NCBI RefSeq assembly: GCF_003012815.1
Contig: NZ_PXYJ01000002.1
Location: 496,001 to 560,000 of the forward strand
DNA length: 64,000 nucleotides
Source of the DNA: Allosphingosinicella vermicomposti
GTDB taxonomy: Bacteria; Pseudomonadota; Alphaproteobacteria; Sphingomonadales; Sphingomonadaceae
Reading direction: 5' to 3'
Positions 25,689 to 34,160 of the stretch are shown in pieces. Position numbers and translations under genes: made by a program. The notes beneath the pieces are model-generated. The model searched no databases. It was not told the DNA's origin and saw only the letters and a list, made by a program, of their open reading frames with translations. Numbering within the stretch: position 1 is the stretch's first letter; every line of letters begins with the position of its first letter.

Positions 25689-26381
25689 ATGCGTTATGTT
25701 GCGATTGCGGCGATGGCCGCTGCCAGTGTGGCTTTCACCTCGCCCGCCATGGCCCAGAGCCGCAAGAGCGCGCCTCAGCCGTCCCAGCTGGCGATCCAAG
25801 CGACGTCGGGCGGCGAACAGCCGGACGTGCTGCTCGACGTTCCCAATCTGTCGGTCGACGAACTGACGGTGGAGGTCGATAATCTGGAGGCGCATATCTC
25901 GCTTGATGCGCGTCTGGCGAACCTTCTGAAGCTGACGGCGGGCGCGGACGTCAATATCGATAACGTGAAGATCCAGCTGAAGGGCGTGAAGGCGCAAGCG
26001 ACGTTGGTCGTCCGCCTCGACAATGTACGCGCGATCCTGGAGCGCACGCTCCAGACGCTGGACAACAATCCGCAGATCATCACTCAGCTGCTTTCGACCG
26101 TGGACAATACGGTCGACACCGTGGGCGGCGTCGCGAACAACGCCCTGCCGGTCGTCGGCGGCGTTGCGAACAATGCGGTGAATACGGTCGGGGGCGTTGC
26201 CGGTAACCTGCTCCAGAACGGCCAAGTTCTGGACCTCGCCAAGGCGAGCCTCACCGAACTTTCGCGCACCGTCAACGCAACCGGCCAGACGGTCCGGCAG
26301 GTGCGAAGCAGCACGGGGCAGATTCTGGAAGTGGTCACGGATAGCGCCAACCGCATCGTGTCTTCCCGCGCCGTTCGATAA
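25689..26381 (+). CDS. secreted protein with VGGVANN repeats, unknown function
   Basis: A 230-residue exported protein with signal peptide ending PAMA-QS and a GGGAGAAG-like ribosome site. Residues ~40-110 are rich in Val, Leu and Asp (DVLLDVPNLSVDELTVEVDNL). Residues 135-180 carry three short repeats of VGGVANNA / VGGVAGNL. The C-terminus has a heptad-like run of hydrophobic positions (VRQVRSSTGQILEVVTDSANRIV). The pattern suggests an elongated or amphipathic structure, possibly an envelope or granule-associated protein. No enzyme motif is present. It is likely paired with the small secreted protein upstream. Confidence 0.75.
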   Translation: MRYVAIAAMAAASVAFTSPAMAQSRKSAPQPSQLAIQATSGGEQPDVLLDVPNLSVDELTVEVDNLEAHISLDARLANLLKLTAGADVNIDNVKIQLKGVKAQATLVVRLDNVRAILERTLQTLDNNPQIITQLLSTVDNTVDTVGGVANNALPVVGGVANNAVNTVGGVAGNLLQNGQVLDLAKASLTELSRTVNATGQTVRQVRSSTGQILEVVTDSANRIVSSRAVR

Positions 26382-26462
26382 TCGGATGGGGCCGGAGCGA
26401 GCGTTCGCCCGGCCCCGCCTTCCAATGAAACCCGGATCGGGTGCCGCCGCCGACGCGGCGGT

Positions 26463-27158
26463 CTAACCGATCGCGTCGATCCAGGCCGGTAGGTCGGCAA
26501 GCTGAGTAAGCTGGCGGAAACGCGCATGATCGGATGGCGCGGTCGCTTGCTCATGGCTCCACGCCAATTCCTGCGGAATGAAGGCGGCCCAGGCGCCTGC
26601 GTCCAGCGCGGGGAGGATGTCGGAGCGCATGGAATCTCCGGCCATGATCGCGCGGTCGGGGACGACGCCGTAGCGGGCGAAGAGGGTTTCGAAGGTTTCG
26701 CGCTTCTTGTCGCTGACGATCTCGATGCCCGAGAAGCGGTCGCCAAGGCCGGAGGCGGCGAGTTTGGCTTCCTGGTGGAAGAGATCGCCCTTGGTGACGA
26801 GGATGAGGCGGCCGCGGTCGGCGAGCGCGTCCAGGGTATCCTCGATCCCGTCGAATAGTTCGACGGGATGGGCGAGAAGTTCACGCCCCGCGGCGAGAAT
26901 GTCCGCGATGACGCGCGCGGAAACGTCGTCACCGCCCAGCTCCAGCGCGGTTTCAATCATCGAGAGTGTGAAGGACTTGGCGCCGTAGCCGTAGAGCTTG
27001 AGGTTACGAATCTCGCAGGCCTCCAGCGCTTCCTGCGCGACATTCGCCTCGGCAAAGGGACGGAGCATGTCGACCAGCGCCTGCTGCGTGGCATCGAAGA
27101 AGCGCATATTGTGCCAGAGCGTGTCGTCGGCATCGAGGCAGATAAGTTCAATCGGCAT
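26463..27158 (-). CDS. HAD-superfamily hydrolase (subfamily IA, YjjG-like)
   Basis: A 231-residue cytoplasmic HAD phosphatase. Motif I is LDADDTLWHN with both catalytic aspartates (about 9 and 11). A helical cap follows (about 20-100). Motif II is LILVTKGD (Thr about 121), Lys of motif III is in SDKKRETF, and motif IV is MAGDSMRSDI. Length and the DADDT form fit subfamily IA phosphatases such as nucleotide 5'-phosphatases or phosphoglycolate-like enzymes. The substrate cannot be read from sequence. It is convergent with the upstream secreted-protein gene. Confidence 0.93.
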   Translation of the reverse strand: MPIELICLDADDTLWHNMRFFDATQQALVDMLRPFAEANVAQEALEACEIRNLKLYGYGAKSFTLSMIETALELGGDDVSARVIADILAAGRELLAHPVELFDGIEDTLDALADRGRLILVTKGDLFHQEAKLAASGLGDRFSGIEIVSDKKRETFETLFARYGVVPDRAIMAGDSMRSDILPALDAGAWAAFIPQELAWSHEQATAPSDHARFRQLTQLADLPAWIDAIG

Positions 27159-27238
27159 GGCCGTCCGTTAGCAAAGGCGCGCGCCGTGATCCATCACTCG
27201 AGGCGGGAGCGGACGACGTGCCCGCTCCCTGCACAGGC

Positions 27239-28111
27239 TTACTTGACCGCGGCGACCTGCGCCATGATCGCCTTCCAGTCCGCCATGTAGAGCGCGGCGA
27301 GCAGGCGCGACGCGCCGAGTGTCTCATCGGCGGTTCCTTTTTCATGACCGGCAGCGAGTTTAGTAGCGCCAACCTCCATGGTCAGGAGCTGCAATTGGGA
27401 CGGACGCGCGGCCCGATCGAAGAAATCGGGATTTTTTACCAGCGACGTGTAGGTATCGTCATCATAGGTTTCACTGTTCGTCACCGTCACCGGCCGGGTG
27501 GAATTGACGAGGAAACCGTCATAGTTCCGGCCCTTCTTTTGAACCTGAACATTGTTGTAGGTGCCCATCAGCTCAACTTCGTCGCTCTTGAGCCGCCTGA
27601 GCTCACCATTGAACGTGATGGTCAGGAACGTGACGTCGTTGCTCTTCGTAAAATAGCGGCCATTCGTCTGGGTTGTGGCCGGACTGGAAAGCACCAGCGG
27701 CGCTGCGCCGATCAGCAAGGTGGCATAGGGGCGACCGGAGCCATCTTTGGTGATGTTGATGGTGGACGAAAGGCTCGATCCCTTGATGTCCCGCAGCGGC
27801 GGCAAGGCATAAAGCGCGTCGTTGATGATGTTGAGCTTGCGTTCGATCAGGGCGATTTCGGCCTTCGGCACGGCGCTATTGTGGACGTTCAGCACCGGCT
27901 TCCTGGTGATAAGGCCGGGCGCTCTCTCGTCATCGGTCTTCCCCTTGGTGGTTCCCGGTGGGTTGTTGCGCCAGAATTTGACGAGGTAATGATAAGGGAA
28001 GGACTTGCCGTTTTCGAAGATGCCGGATTTCGTGAAATCCTGCGCGACCGCGGCGGCGGGCACCGTCAGAATGAGAGCAGCCGCAAGGGCGAGCGTTTTA
28101 CGAAGAGACAT
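27239..28111 (-). CDS. secreted protein of unknown function
   Basis: A 290-residue product started at the ATG at 28111, which follows GGGGAA and yields a clean signal peptide (VPAAAVA-QD). The upstream frame would place 26 odd residues in front. The mature protein is mixed alpha/beta, with KFWRNNPPGTT near the N-terminus and DVTFLTITFNGELRRLKSDEVELMG in the middle. It has no cysteine pair or catalytic motif that I can name. It could be a periplasmic or envelope protein. It is divergent from the small basic protein gene at 28283. Confidence 0.75.
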   Translation of the reverse strand: MSLRKTLALAAALILTVPAAAVAQDFTKSGIFENGKSFPYHYLVKFWRNNPPGTTKGKTDDERAPGLITRKPVLNVHNSAVPKAEIALIERKLNIINDALYALPPLRDIKGSSLSSTINITKDGSGRPYATLLIGAAPLVLSSPATTQTNGRYFTKSNDVTFLTITFNGELRRLKSDEVELMGTYNNVQVQKKGRNYDGFLVNSTRPVTVTNSETYDDDTYTSLVKNPDFFDRAARPSQLQLLTMEVGATKLAAGHEKGTADETLGASRLLAALYMADWKAIMAQVAAVK

Positions 28112-28282
28112 GATGGCCGTTCCCCAAAGTTGAGACTTTGAGTGTCGCTCTAGAGAGGGAAATGACGCTTGCCGTGTCCGATGCGACAATATCCTGCATT
28201 TGCTCGACTAAACCGAAGATTGCGGGGCGGGATCGGCACAACAGTCTGGCAGGCGCGTTTTCGATCCCGAAGGAGAGAGGCG

Positions 28283-28576
28283 ATGCCCCGAGGCGACAAG
28301 AGCAGCTATACCGACAAGCAGAAACGCAAGGCCGAGCATATCGAGGAAGGCTATGAAGATCGCGGCGTTCCCGAGAAGGAGGCCGAGCGGTGCGCATGGG
28401 CGACGGTGAACAAGGAAAGCGGCGGCGGCAAGAAATCGGGTTCGGGCCGGGGCAAGGCCGAAAGCCATGCTTCATCCCGCAAGGGCGGGCGGAAGAGCCA
28501 GTCCAGCCGCACCCACGCCGATCGTTCGGCTGCGGCGAAGAAGGGTTGGGAAACGCGGCGGAGGAAGGCGTCTTAG
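28283..28576 (+). CDS. small basic Lys/Ser/Arg-rich protein ('plasmid stabilization'-like)
   Basis: A 97-residue, highly hydrophilic protein beginning MPRGDKSSYTDKQKRKAEHI and rich in Lys, Gly, Ser and Arg, with no hydrophobic core towards the C-terminus (SGSGRGKAESHASSRKGGR). AGGAGAGAGG precedes the ATG. Very similar small proteins are common in alphaproteobacteria and are often labelled plasmid stabilization protein, although no such function is shown. The N-terminal ~45 residues (EEGYEDRGVPEKEAERCAWATVNK) form a predicted helical hairpin. The low-complexity tail could bind nucleic acid. It may be a stress-related protein. Confidence 0.8.
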   Translation: MPRGDKSSYTDKQKRKAEHIEEGYEDRGVPEKEAERCAWATVNKESGGGKKSGSGRGKAESHASSRKGGRKSQSSRTHADRSAAAKKGWETRRRKAS

Positions 28577-28584
28577 CGGGGCGC

Positions 28585-28989
28585 TCAGCCGGTTTTCTTT
28601 ACCTTCTTGTACGGCACGAATTCGCCGAGGGACACGGCGCCCGAAAGCATGCGCGAGTTGGGATCGACGAGCCGGACGATATCGCGGTCGCACAATTTCG
28701 ATCCGTGGAGTCGGGTGACGAGCACGTCCCAATCGTCCAGCGCTTCGGCTCCGACCGGGCGGTTGACGTACATGGTATTGCCGATCTGATAGACGATCGC
28801 GGTGCCGTCGATAATCCGGCTCGACCGGATGCGGCTATGATCGATGCACGAAACCGGTTCCCCGGCGACGCGGCCCTCGACCGCCTTGGCAAGGCGCTGA
28901 TCCGGCGAAAGGCGTGGAGCGGCATGGGCGCTGACGGCAAGGCCGATAAGCGCGGTCGCGGCCAGAGCCGATTTCATCTTGCTGAGCAT
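28585..28989 (-). CDS. small secreted protein of unknown function
   Basis: A 134-residue protein started at 28989 with a strong GGAAGGGAG site. The signal peptide ends VSAHA-AP. Two cysteines (PVSCIDHSRI and SKLCDRDIV) may form a disulfide in the periplasm. Motifs such as IGNTMYVNRPVGAEALDDWDVLVT are well conserved in sphingomonad hypothetical proteins, by recollection. No enzymatic residues are evident. It is convergent with the small basic protein gene, their stops being eight bases apart. Confidence 0.75.
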   Translation of the reverse strand: MLSKMKSALAATALIGLAVSAHAAPRLSPDQRLAKAVEGRVAGEPVSCIDHSRIRSSRIIDGTAIVYQIGNTMYVNRPVGAEALDDWDVLVTRLHGSKLCDRDIVRLVDPNSRMLSGAVSLGEFVPYKKVKKTG

Positions 28990-29088
28990 GGCAATCTCCC
29001 TTCCTTTCGGAAGCGGTGAGGATGCGCGCTGGAAGCTGAACCGGGGCTGACGGGCGAACCAAATCGGCCTCCGGGTCGTTGCGCTCCC

Positions 29089-29820
29089 ATGACCCGACTT
29101 TTCCATGTTTCCGACCTTCATTTCGGCCGCGCCGATCAGGATGCGCTCGACTGGTTTGCGGGCCTTGTCGAGGCGGAGCGGCCGGACGCGGTGATCTGCA
29201 CCGGCGACCTCACCATGCGGGCGCGATCGGCGGAATTCGAAGCGGCGGCGCGCTGGCTGGAGGCGCTGCCGGTGCCCGTCACGGTGGAGCCGGGCAATCA
29301 CGACCTTCCCTATTTCAATCCGTTCGAGCGCATGTTCCGGCCCTATCGCCGCTTCGGGCGGGTGCAGAAGATGATCGAGAGGCCGATCGATTTGGATGGC
29401 GTCACCGTCATCCCGTTGCGCACGACGGCGCGGGCGCAGCTGCGGCACAATTGGTCATGGGGCGTCGTGAACGAGAAAAGCCTGCGGCGCGCGGTGGAAA
29501 TGGCGAGCGGGAGCACGGCTGGTCATGTGAAGCTGGTCGCCGCCCACCACCCGCTGATCGACAAGACCGGCGTTGAAGGGCGGGCCAAGACGCGGCGTGG
29601 CTTGTCGGCGCTCAAGGCGCTGGCGGAGGCGGGCGCGGACGCGGTGCTGACCGGCCATGTCCACGATCCCTTCGACATCACGCACGACATGGCGGGCCGG
29701 GCCATCCGGATGATCGGGGCGGGCACCTTGTCGGAACGGGTGCGCGGCAGCCGCCCGTCCTTCAACGAACTTCATGTCGCGGAGGGGGCCTTGCAGGTGA
29801 TTGTGCGGGTACTGGATTAA
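29089..29820 (+). CDS. calcineurin-like metallophosphoesterase
   Basis: A 243-residue cytoplasmic phosphoesterase with all five metal-binding blocks in order: HVSDLHFG (Asp, His), CTGDLT (Asp), PGNHD (Asn, His), AAHHPL (His) and TGHVHDPF (His-x-His). These bind a di-metal centre and hydrolyse phosphomonoesters or phosphodiesters. Length and order resemble the cAMP phosphodiesterase/Icc-like group, but the substrate is uncertain. It stands alone, convergent with the DUF423 gene, whose stop lies four bases beyond its own. Confidence 0.93.
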   Translation: MTRLFHVSDLHFGRADQDALDWFAGLVEAERPDAVICTGDLTMRARSAEFEAAARWLEALPVPVTVEPGNHDLPYFNPFERMFRPYRRFGRVQKMIERPIDLDGVTVIPLRTTARAQLRHNWSWGVVNEKSLRRAVEMASGSTAGHVKLVAAHHPLIDKTGVEGRAKTRRGLSALKALAEAGADAVLTGHVHDPFDITHDMAGRAIRMIGAGTLSERVRGSRPSFNELHVAEGALQVIVRVLD

Positions 29821-29824
29821 GTCG

Positions 29825-30205
29825 TCAGGTTCCTGCGCGCCAGGACCGCAGCGCCAGCAGCAGCCAGCCCGCGATCATCAGTAGGCCACCCAATGGGGTT
29901 ACGGCGCCAAGCCAGCGCAGGCCGGTCAGCGCCATGATGTAGAGGCTGCCCGAAAAGACGATCGTGCCTGCCGCGATCAGCACCGCCGGAAGACCAAGGC
30001 GGCCAGGCAGCGTGGAGAGGGCAATGAGGCCGACGGCATGCCACATCTGATATTGCACCGCCGTCTGCCACCAGCCGAGAGCGACGGGTGCCAGTGCGTC
30101 CTTCAGGCCGTGCGCTGCAAAGGCGCCGAGCATGACGCCCGTCGCAGCAAGCAGCGCTCCGGCGATCAATGCAGGGCGCCGTAGGCGCCCCCCTTCCCCG
30201 CTCAA
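29825..30205 (-). CDS. DUF423 family inner-membrane protein
   Basis: A 126-residue protein with four hydrophobic helices and the family signature GVMLGAFAAHGLKDAL near the N-terminus, then WWQTAVQYQMWHAVGL and SGSLYIMALTG. The function of DUF423 proteins is unknown. The start is uncertain: a TTG at 30205 overlaps the stop of the preceding micro-ORF and has GGTGG upstream; a GTG at 30214 is the alternative. The overlap ties it to the cydAB operon, although DUF423 is not a known oxidase part. Confidence 0.85.
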   Translation of the reverse strand: MSGEGGRLRRPALIAGALLAATGVMLGAFAAHGLKDALAPVALGWWQTAVQYQMWHAVGLIALSTLPGRLGLPAVLIAAGTIVFSGSLYIMALTGLRWLGAVTPLGGLLMIAGWLLLALRSWRAGT

Positions 30206-30315
30206 AGCAGCCACCAGCGGATGAGATAGGCAACGCTCCCGACCACCGCGACACCGGCCAGCCAAAGCCCGACGAACCAAGCGAGGCGCTTTGGGAGGGA
30301 GCCGGGCGCGGGCAT
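30202..30315 (-). CDS. DUF2474 / CydX-like micro-protein of cytochrome bd oxidase
   Basis: A 37-residue single-helix membrane protein, MPAPGSLPKRLAWF at its N-terminus and ending YLIRWWLL. Its ATG overlaps the cydB stop by one base (TGATG), so it is translationally coupled. Small one-helix proteins directly after cydB (CydX, CydZ, DUF2474) stabilise the haem-bearing subunit of cytochrome bd. The Lys-Arg before the helix and Arg-Trp-Trp at its end fit an N-in orientation. Ordinary gene finders may miss it because of its length. Confidence 0.82.
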   Translation of the reverse strand: MPAPGSLPKRLAWFVGLWLAGVAVVGSVAYLIRWWLL

Positions 30316-31313
30316 CAATGATAGCCTTCCTCGCCCACCTTCCCCCGGAACACCCAATAGGACCAGGCGGTGTAGATGAGGATGACGGGGACGAGCACGG
30401 CGGCGCCGACAAGCATGAAGAGCTGGCTCTTTTCGGGCGCGGCGGCTTCCCAGATGGTGACGCGGCCCGGAATGACGTCCGGCCAGATCGAGATGCCGAG
30501 GCCGATCATCGCGAGGAGGAAAAGCGCCAGCGTCCAGACGAAAGGCATTTGATCCTTCGCGCCAGACAGGCTGCGCCAGCCAAACAGCGCCGCGACGAGC
30601 ACGATGAGTGGCATCGGAATGGTGACGAGAAGGCCCGGATATTCGAACCAGCGCTGATAATATTGCCCCTCCAGAAAGGGCGTGGCGAGGCTCACCGCGC
30701 CGAAAGCCAACAACAGCCCCGGATAACAAATGCGGGCGTAGCGGCGGGCATCGGCCTGCAGCTCCCCTTCCGTCTTCCAGATAAGCCAGGTCGATCCGAG
30801 CAGGGCATAGCCAATGACGAGCGCGGCGCCGGTCAAAAGGCTGAAACCGGACAGCCATTCCCACCAGCCGCCCGCATAAGCGCGGCCTTCCACCGTGATC
30901 CCCTGAAGCAGCGCGCCGAGCGTGATCCCCTGCGCGAAGGTTGCGACGAGGGAGCCGATGCAGAAGGCCCCGTCCCACGCTCGCCGGTGATTGGGATCGC
31001 GCCAGCGGAATTCGAAGGCGACACCCCGGAAGATAAGGCCGAGCAACATGGCGATGAGCGGCGCGTAAAGAGCCGGGAGAACGATGGCATAAGCGAGCGG
31101 GAAGGCCGCGAGCAGGCCGCCGCCACCCAGCACCAGCCAGGTCTCATTCCCGTCCCAGACAGGCGCAATGGCGTTCATCGCCTGATCGCGTTCCTTGCCG
31201 ACCTTGAAGCCGGGGAACAGGATGCCGATGCCGAGATCGAACCCGTCCATCAGCACATACATGGCGACGGCGACGGCGATCACGAACGCCCAGATGACGG
31301 TCAAATCCATCAC
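30315..31313 (-). CDS. cydB: cytochrome d (bd-type) ubiquinol oxidase subunit II
   Basis: A 332-residue polytopic membrane protein, the usual CydB length. It begins MMDLTVIWAFVIAVAVAMYVLMDGFDLG, in part the family's first helix, and contains WDGNETWLV, GVAFEFRW and the conserved ITLGALLQGI segment. With CydA it forms the high-affinity, cyanide-tolerant quinol oxidase of the inner membrane. Its start overlaps the cydA stop by four bases (ATGA) and its stop overlaps the start of the CydX-like micro-ORF. Confidence 0.97.
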   Translation of the reverse strand: MMDLTVIWAFVIAVAVAMYVLMDGFDLGIGILFPGFKVGKERDQAMNAIAPVWDGNETWLVLGGGGLLAAFPLAYAIVLPALYAPLIAMLLGLIFRGVAFEFRWRDPNHRRAWDGAFCIGSLVATFAQGITLGALLQGITVEGRAYAGGWWEWLSGFSLLTGAALVIGYALLGSTWLIWKTEGELQADARRYARICYPGLLLAFGAVSLATPFLEGQYYQRWFEYPGLLVTIPMPLIVLVAALFGWRSLSGAKDQMPFVWTLALFLLAMIGLGISIWPDVIPGRVTIWEAAAPEKSQLFMLVGAAVLVPVILIYTAWSYWVFRGKVGEEGYH

Positions 31314-32740
31314 TTCGCCTCCTCGCTAGTGTCAGGCCGGGGATCGGCACCGTTTTTTTCCATGGCGGGCGATGGCGTGATGCCCGCCGTGCGGATCGGC
31401 GCGGAAGCGGGCGGCGTTTCGCCCGGATGCGGCGCGTGGCCCATGAGTTTCAGAATGTAGAGCGTGCCGATGCCGAACACGGCGAAGTAGACGATGACGA
31501 ATGCGGCTAGCGAAGTTGCCACCGCAGGCGCGTCAATCGGCGCCACCGCATCCTTGGTGCGGAGGAGATTGTAGATGACCCAGGGCTGGCGTCCGACCTC
31601 CGTCGTTACCCAGCCCGCAATCACCGCGACGAAGCCCGATGGCCCCATCAGCAAGGCGAAACGGTGGAGGGGCCGCCAATCGTGAAGCCTCTTCGCGGCG
31701 CGCGCCACGAGGCTGAACAGACCGAGCGCGAGCATCAGGAAGCCGAGGCCGACCATGATGCGGAACGACCAGAAGACGACCGGCACGGGCGGGCGATCTT
31801 GCTTCGCGACCGTGTCGAGACCGGCCAGCGGCGCGTTCAAATCATGCTTCAAGATGAGCGAGGACAGTTTCGGGATTTCAATCGCCGCGCGGACAGTCTC
31901 GGCCTCATCGTCCGGCAGTCCGAACAGGATGAGCGGCGCGCCATCGGGATGGCTTTGATAATGGCCCTCCATCGCCATCACCTTGACGGGCTGATGCTCC
32001 AGCGTGTTGAGGCCGTGGAGGTCGCCGACGAAGATCTGCACCGGGGCAACGAGCGCGGCCATCCACATCGCCATGGAGAACATCGTCTTCGTCTCGTCCG
32101 TCTTGTGCCCTTTAAGCAGGTGCCAGGCCCCTACCCCGCCGACGACGAGTGCGGTGGTGAGATAGGCGGCGATCACCGTGTGGACGAGGCGATAGGGGAA
32201 GGAGGGGTTGAAGACGATATCCCACCATCCCGCCGCGGGCACGAACTGGCCGACATCGTTCATCGCCCAGCCGACGGGGGTCTGCATCCAGCTGTTGACG
32301 CTCAAGATCCAGAAAGCCGAGATGAAGGTGCCAAGTGCGACCATCAGCGTCGCGGTGAAGTGCAGCCCCTTCCCTACCCGGTTCATGCCGAACAGCATCA
32401 CGCCGAGAAATCCGGCCTCCAGGAAGAAAGCGGTCAGCACTTCATAGGCCATTAACGGCCCGATCACCGGCCCCGCCTTGTCGGAAAAAACCGACCAATT
32501 GGTGCCGAATTGATAGGACATGACGATGCCGGACACGACGCCCATCGCAAAGGCGATGGCGAAGATCTTCAGCCAATATTTGAAGAGGTTGAGATATTTG
32601 TCCTGGCCGGTCTTCAGCCACAGGCCTTCAAGGACGGCAAGATAGCTCGCAAGGCCGATGGAAAAGGCAGGAAAAATGAAATGGAAACTGACCGTGAAGG
32701 CGAATTGAATCCGCGCGAGAAGAAGTGCGGTATCGTCCAC
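31310..32740 (-). CDS. cydA: cytochrome d (bd-type) ubiquinol oxidase subunit I
   Basis: A 476-residue haem-binding subunit. The GTG at 32740 is preferred because it follows AGGGGG by eight bases and makes the protein start just before LLLARIQFAFTVSFHFIFPA, the usual CydA N-terminus with the haem-ligand His; the ATG at 32812 would add 24 unrelated residues. Other signatures are GVVSGIVMSYQFGTNW, LNSLE-equivalent NTLEHQPVKVMAMEGHY (quinol region) and GWVTTEVGRQPWVIYNLLRT. The Q loop is of the shorter, CIO-like type. An FNR/FixK-like box lies about 95-110 bases upstream. Confidence 0.96.
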   Translation of the reverse strand: MDDTALLLARIQFAFTVSFHFIFPAFSIGLASYLAVLEGLWLKTGQDKYLNLFKYWLKIFAIAFAMGVVSGIVMSYQFGTNWSVFSDKAGPVIGPLMAYEVLTAFFLEAGFLGVMLFGMNRVGKGLHFTATLMVALGTFISAFWILSVNSWMQTPVGWAMNDVGQFVPAAGWWDIVFNPSFPYRLVHTVIAAYLTTALVVGGVGAWHLLKGHKTDETKTMFSMAMWMAALVAPVQIFVGDLHGLNTLEHQPVKVMAMEGHYQSHPDGAPLILFGLPDDEAETVRAAIEIPKLSSLILKHDLNAPLAGLDTVAKQDRPPVPVVFWSFRIMVGLGFLMLALGLFSLVARAAKRLHDWRPLHRFALLMGPSGFVAVIAGWVTTEVGRQPWVIYNLLRTKDAVAPIDAPAVATSLAAFVIVYFAVFGIGTLYILKLMGHAPHPGETPPASAPIRTAGITPSPAMEKNGADPRPDTSEEAK

Positions 32741-32835
32741 GGCAGTCACCCCCTTATTTGATACGGGAACGCTAAGCGGTTGGGCGCCCTTTAGCGGTTC
32801 AGGGAGCTTCATGCACCCACTAAAAACGATCCGCT

Positions 32836-32849
32836 TTGACCATAGTCAA
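32836..32849. promoter_or_regulatory. FNR/FixK-type box upstream of cydAB
   Basis: The sequence TTGACCATAGTCAA (TTGA-N6-TCAA; extended form TTTGAC-CATA-GTCAAA without mismatch in the arms) matches the CRP/FNR family consensus TTGAT-N4-ATCAA at the core positions. It lies between divergent cydA and a LytS-like kinase gene, 96-109 bases from the cydA start, so oxygen-responsive control of cytochrome bd is likely. Confidence 0.75.
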
Positions 32850-32908
32850 ATCAGGTCGTGCGTTGACAAATGCCTTCATCTCATGGCCTTTGGCGCCGGG
32901 GGTTGGGG

Positions 32909-34087
32909 ATGAACATGATGACAGGGCAAATCGCGCCCGCTACCGCGCGCGGCCACGCCGCTTCGCTGAAAAAACGACTGGCCGTGTTCATGCCGCCGTC
33001 CTCGCGACATGCGCCATGGACGTCGGCAATTCAGATGACCATTGCCCTTTGGCTGTTCGTCCTCCTCATCTTCCTGCCTGTCATCAGCCAGCGTCACGCG
33101 CAAAATGGCTGGACGAATGTCATGCTCGACAGCTCGACGATCCTGATGTCGATGTCATTGGGCTTGCTGATGTTTGTGCCGTTCAAGAAATCGATCGCGT
33201 GGTCCGGGCCGGTTCAACTCCTCGTGCGCACGCTGACCGTGCTTGCCGCTGCGGGAATGAATACGCTTTGCGACCTGCTGTTTCAGGCTTGGATTGCGGA
33301 TCATGTCACACAAACATGGTCCACCCTGCCCGACGATTTCCGCCGCGCTTATTCATCGACCCTCAATTACACCCTGGTCTTCGGCGTAAACATGATGCTC
33401 TTCCACGTCAGCTACGGCCGCCGGGCCTGGGTGACGCAGGAACTTCGCGTGTCCGAAGCCAATGCGATGGCGCAAGAGGCGCAGCTGGCGGCGCTTCGCT
33501 ATCAGCTCAATCCGCATTTCCTGTTCAACGCGCTCAATTCCATTTCGTCGCTCATCATCACCAACCGCAATTACGATGCGGAGGAAATGACGCAGCGGCT
33601 TTGCGCATTCCTGCGCGGATCGATCAGCCTCGATGCGAATGAACTGATCCCGCTGGAAGACGAGCTTTCGCTGACTCAAGAGTATCTGGAAGTGGAGCGG
33701 GTGCGCTTTGGCGAACGCCTCAACATCGCGCTTACCTGCACGGACGAGGCCGGATCGGCTCTCGTCCCAGGTTTGCTAGTCCAGCCGCTCGTTGAAAATG
33801 CCGTGAAACATGGTGTGGCGCGATCGACCCGTCCGATCGCCGTCACGATCGATGCCCGTCTGGATAATGGCGCGCTCATCATCACCGTGGCGAACGACCT
33901 GCCCGTATCGACCACCGTTATCGGAAGCAGCCACAGTGCCGGAGTGGGCCTTGCCAATATCCGGCGCCGTCTCGCCGTCCTGTTCGGCGATCATGCGTCA
34001 TTTCGCACCGAAGAGGCCGATGGGCGCTTTACGGCCACCCTGCGCCTTCCGCCCCGGTGGGACGAGGCCGACCGACCTATGGATTGA
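32909..34087 (+). CDS. orphan LytS-like sensor histidine kinase
   Basis: A 392-residue membrane kinase. The ATG at 32909 follows GGGG and starts a basic N-terminus; four hydrophobic helices span about 45-180. The kinase part has phospho-acceptor LNPHFLFNALNSIS (His near 208), an N box LLVQPLVENAVKHG and glycine box GVGLANIRRRL. It resembles the other LytS-like kinase of this window but has no LytTR regulator next to it: downstream come a palindromic repeat and an opposite-strand peptidase gene. Its position divergent from cydAB under a shared FNR-like box hints at redox or respiratory signalling (inference). Confidence 0.92.
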   Translation: MNMMTGQIAPATARGHAASLKKRLAVFMPPSSRHAPWTSAIQMTIALWLFVLLIFLPVISQRHAQNGWTNVMLDSSTILMSMSLGLLMFVPFKKSIAWSGPVQLLVRTLTVLAAAGMNTLCDLLFQAWIADHVTQTWSTLPDDFRRAYSSTLNYTLVFGVNMMLFHVSYGRRAWVTQELRVSEANAMAQEAQLAALRYQLNPHFLFNALNSISSLIITNRNYDAEEMTQRLCAFLRGSISLDANELIPLEDELSLTQEYLEVERVRFGERLNIALTCTDEAGSALVPGLLVQPLVENAVKHGVARSTRPIAVTIDARLDNGALIITVANDLPVSTTVIGSSHSAGVGLANIRRRLAVLFGDHASFRTEEADGRFTATLRLPPRWDEADRPMD

Positions 34088-34088
34088 C

Positions 34089-34153
34089 GCGGAGCAATCC
34101 AGCTCCTGACAAGGTCAGTGCCGCTGGATTGCTCCGCTTCGCCCGCAATGGCG
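34089..34153. repeat. REP-like palindrome, family A (degenerate)
   Basis: Left part GGAGCAATCCAGC and right part GCTGGATTGCTCCGC with a degraded outer arm (CGCAATGGC). It separates the kinase gene from the convergent peptidase gene. Confidence 0.75.
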
Positions 34154-34160
34154 GTGAGGG

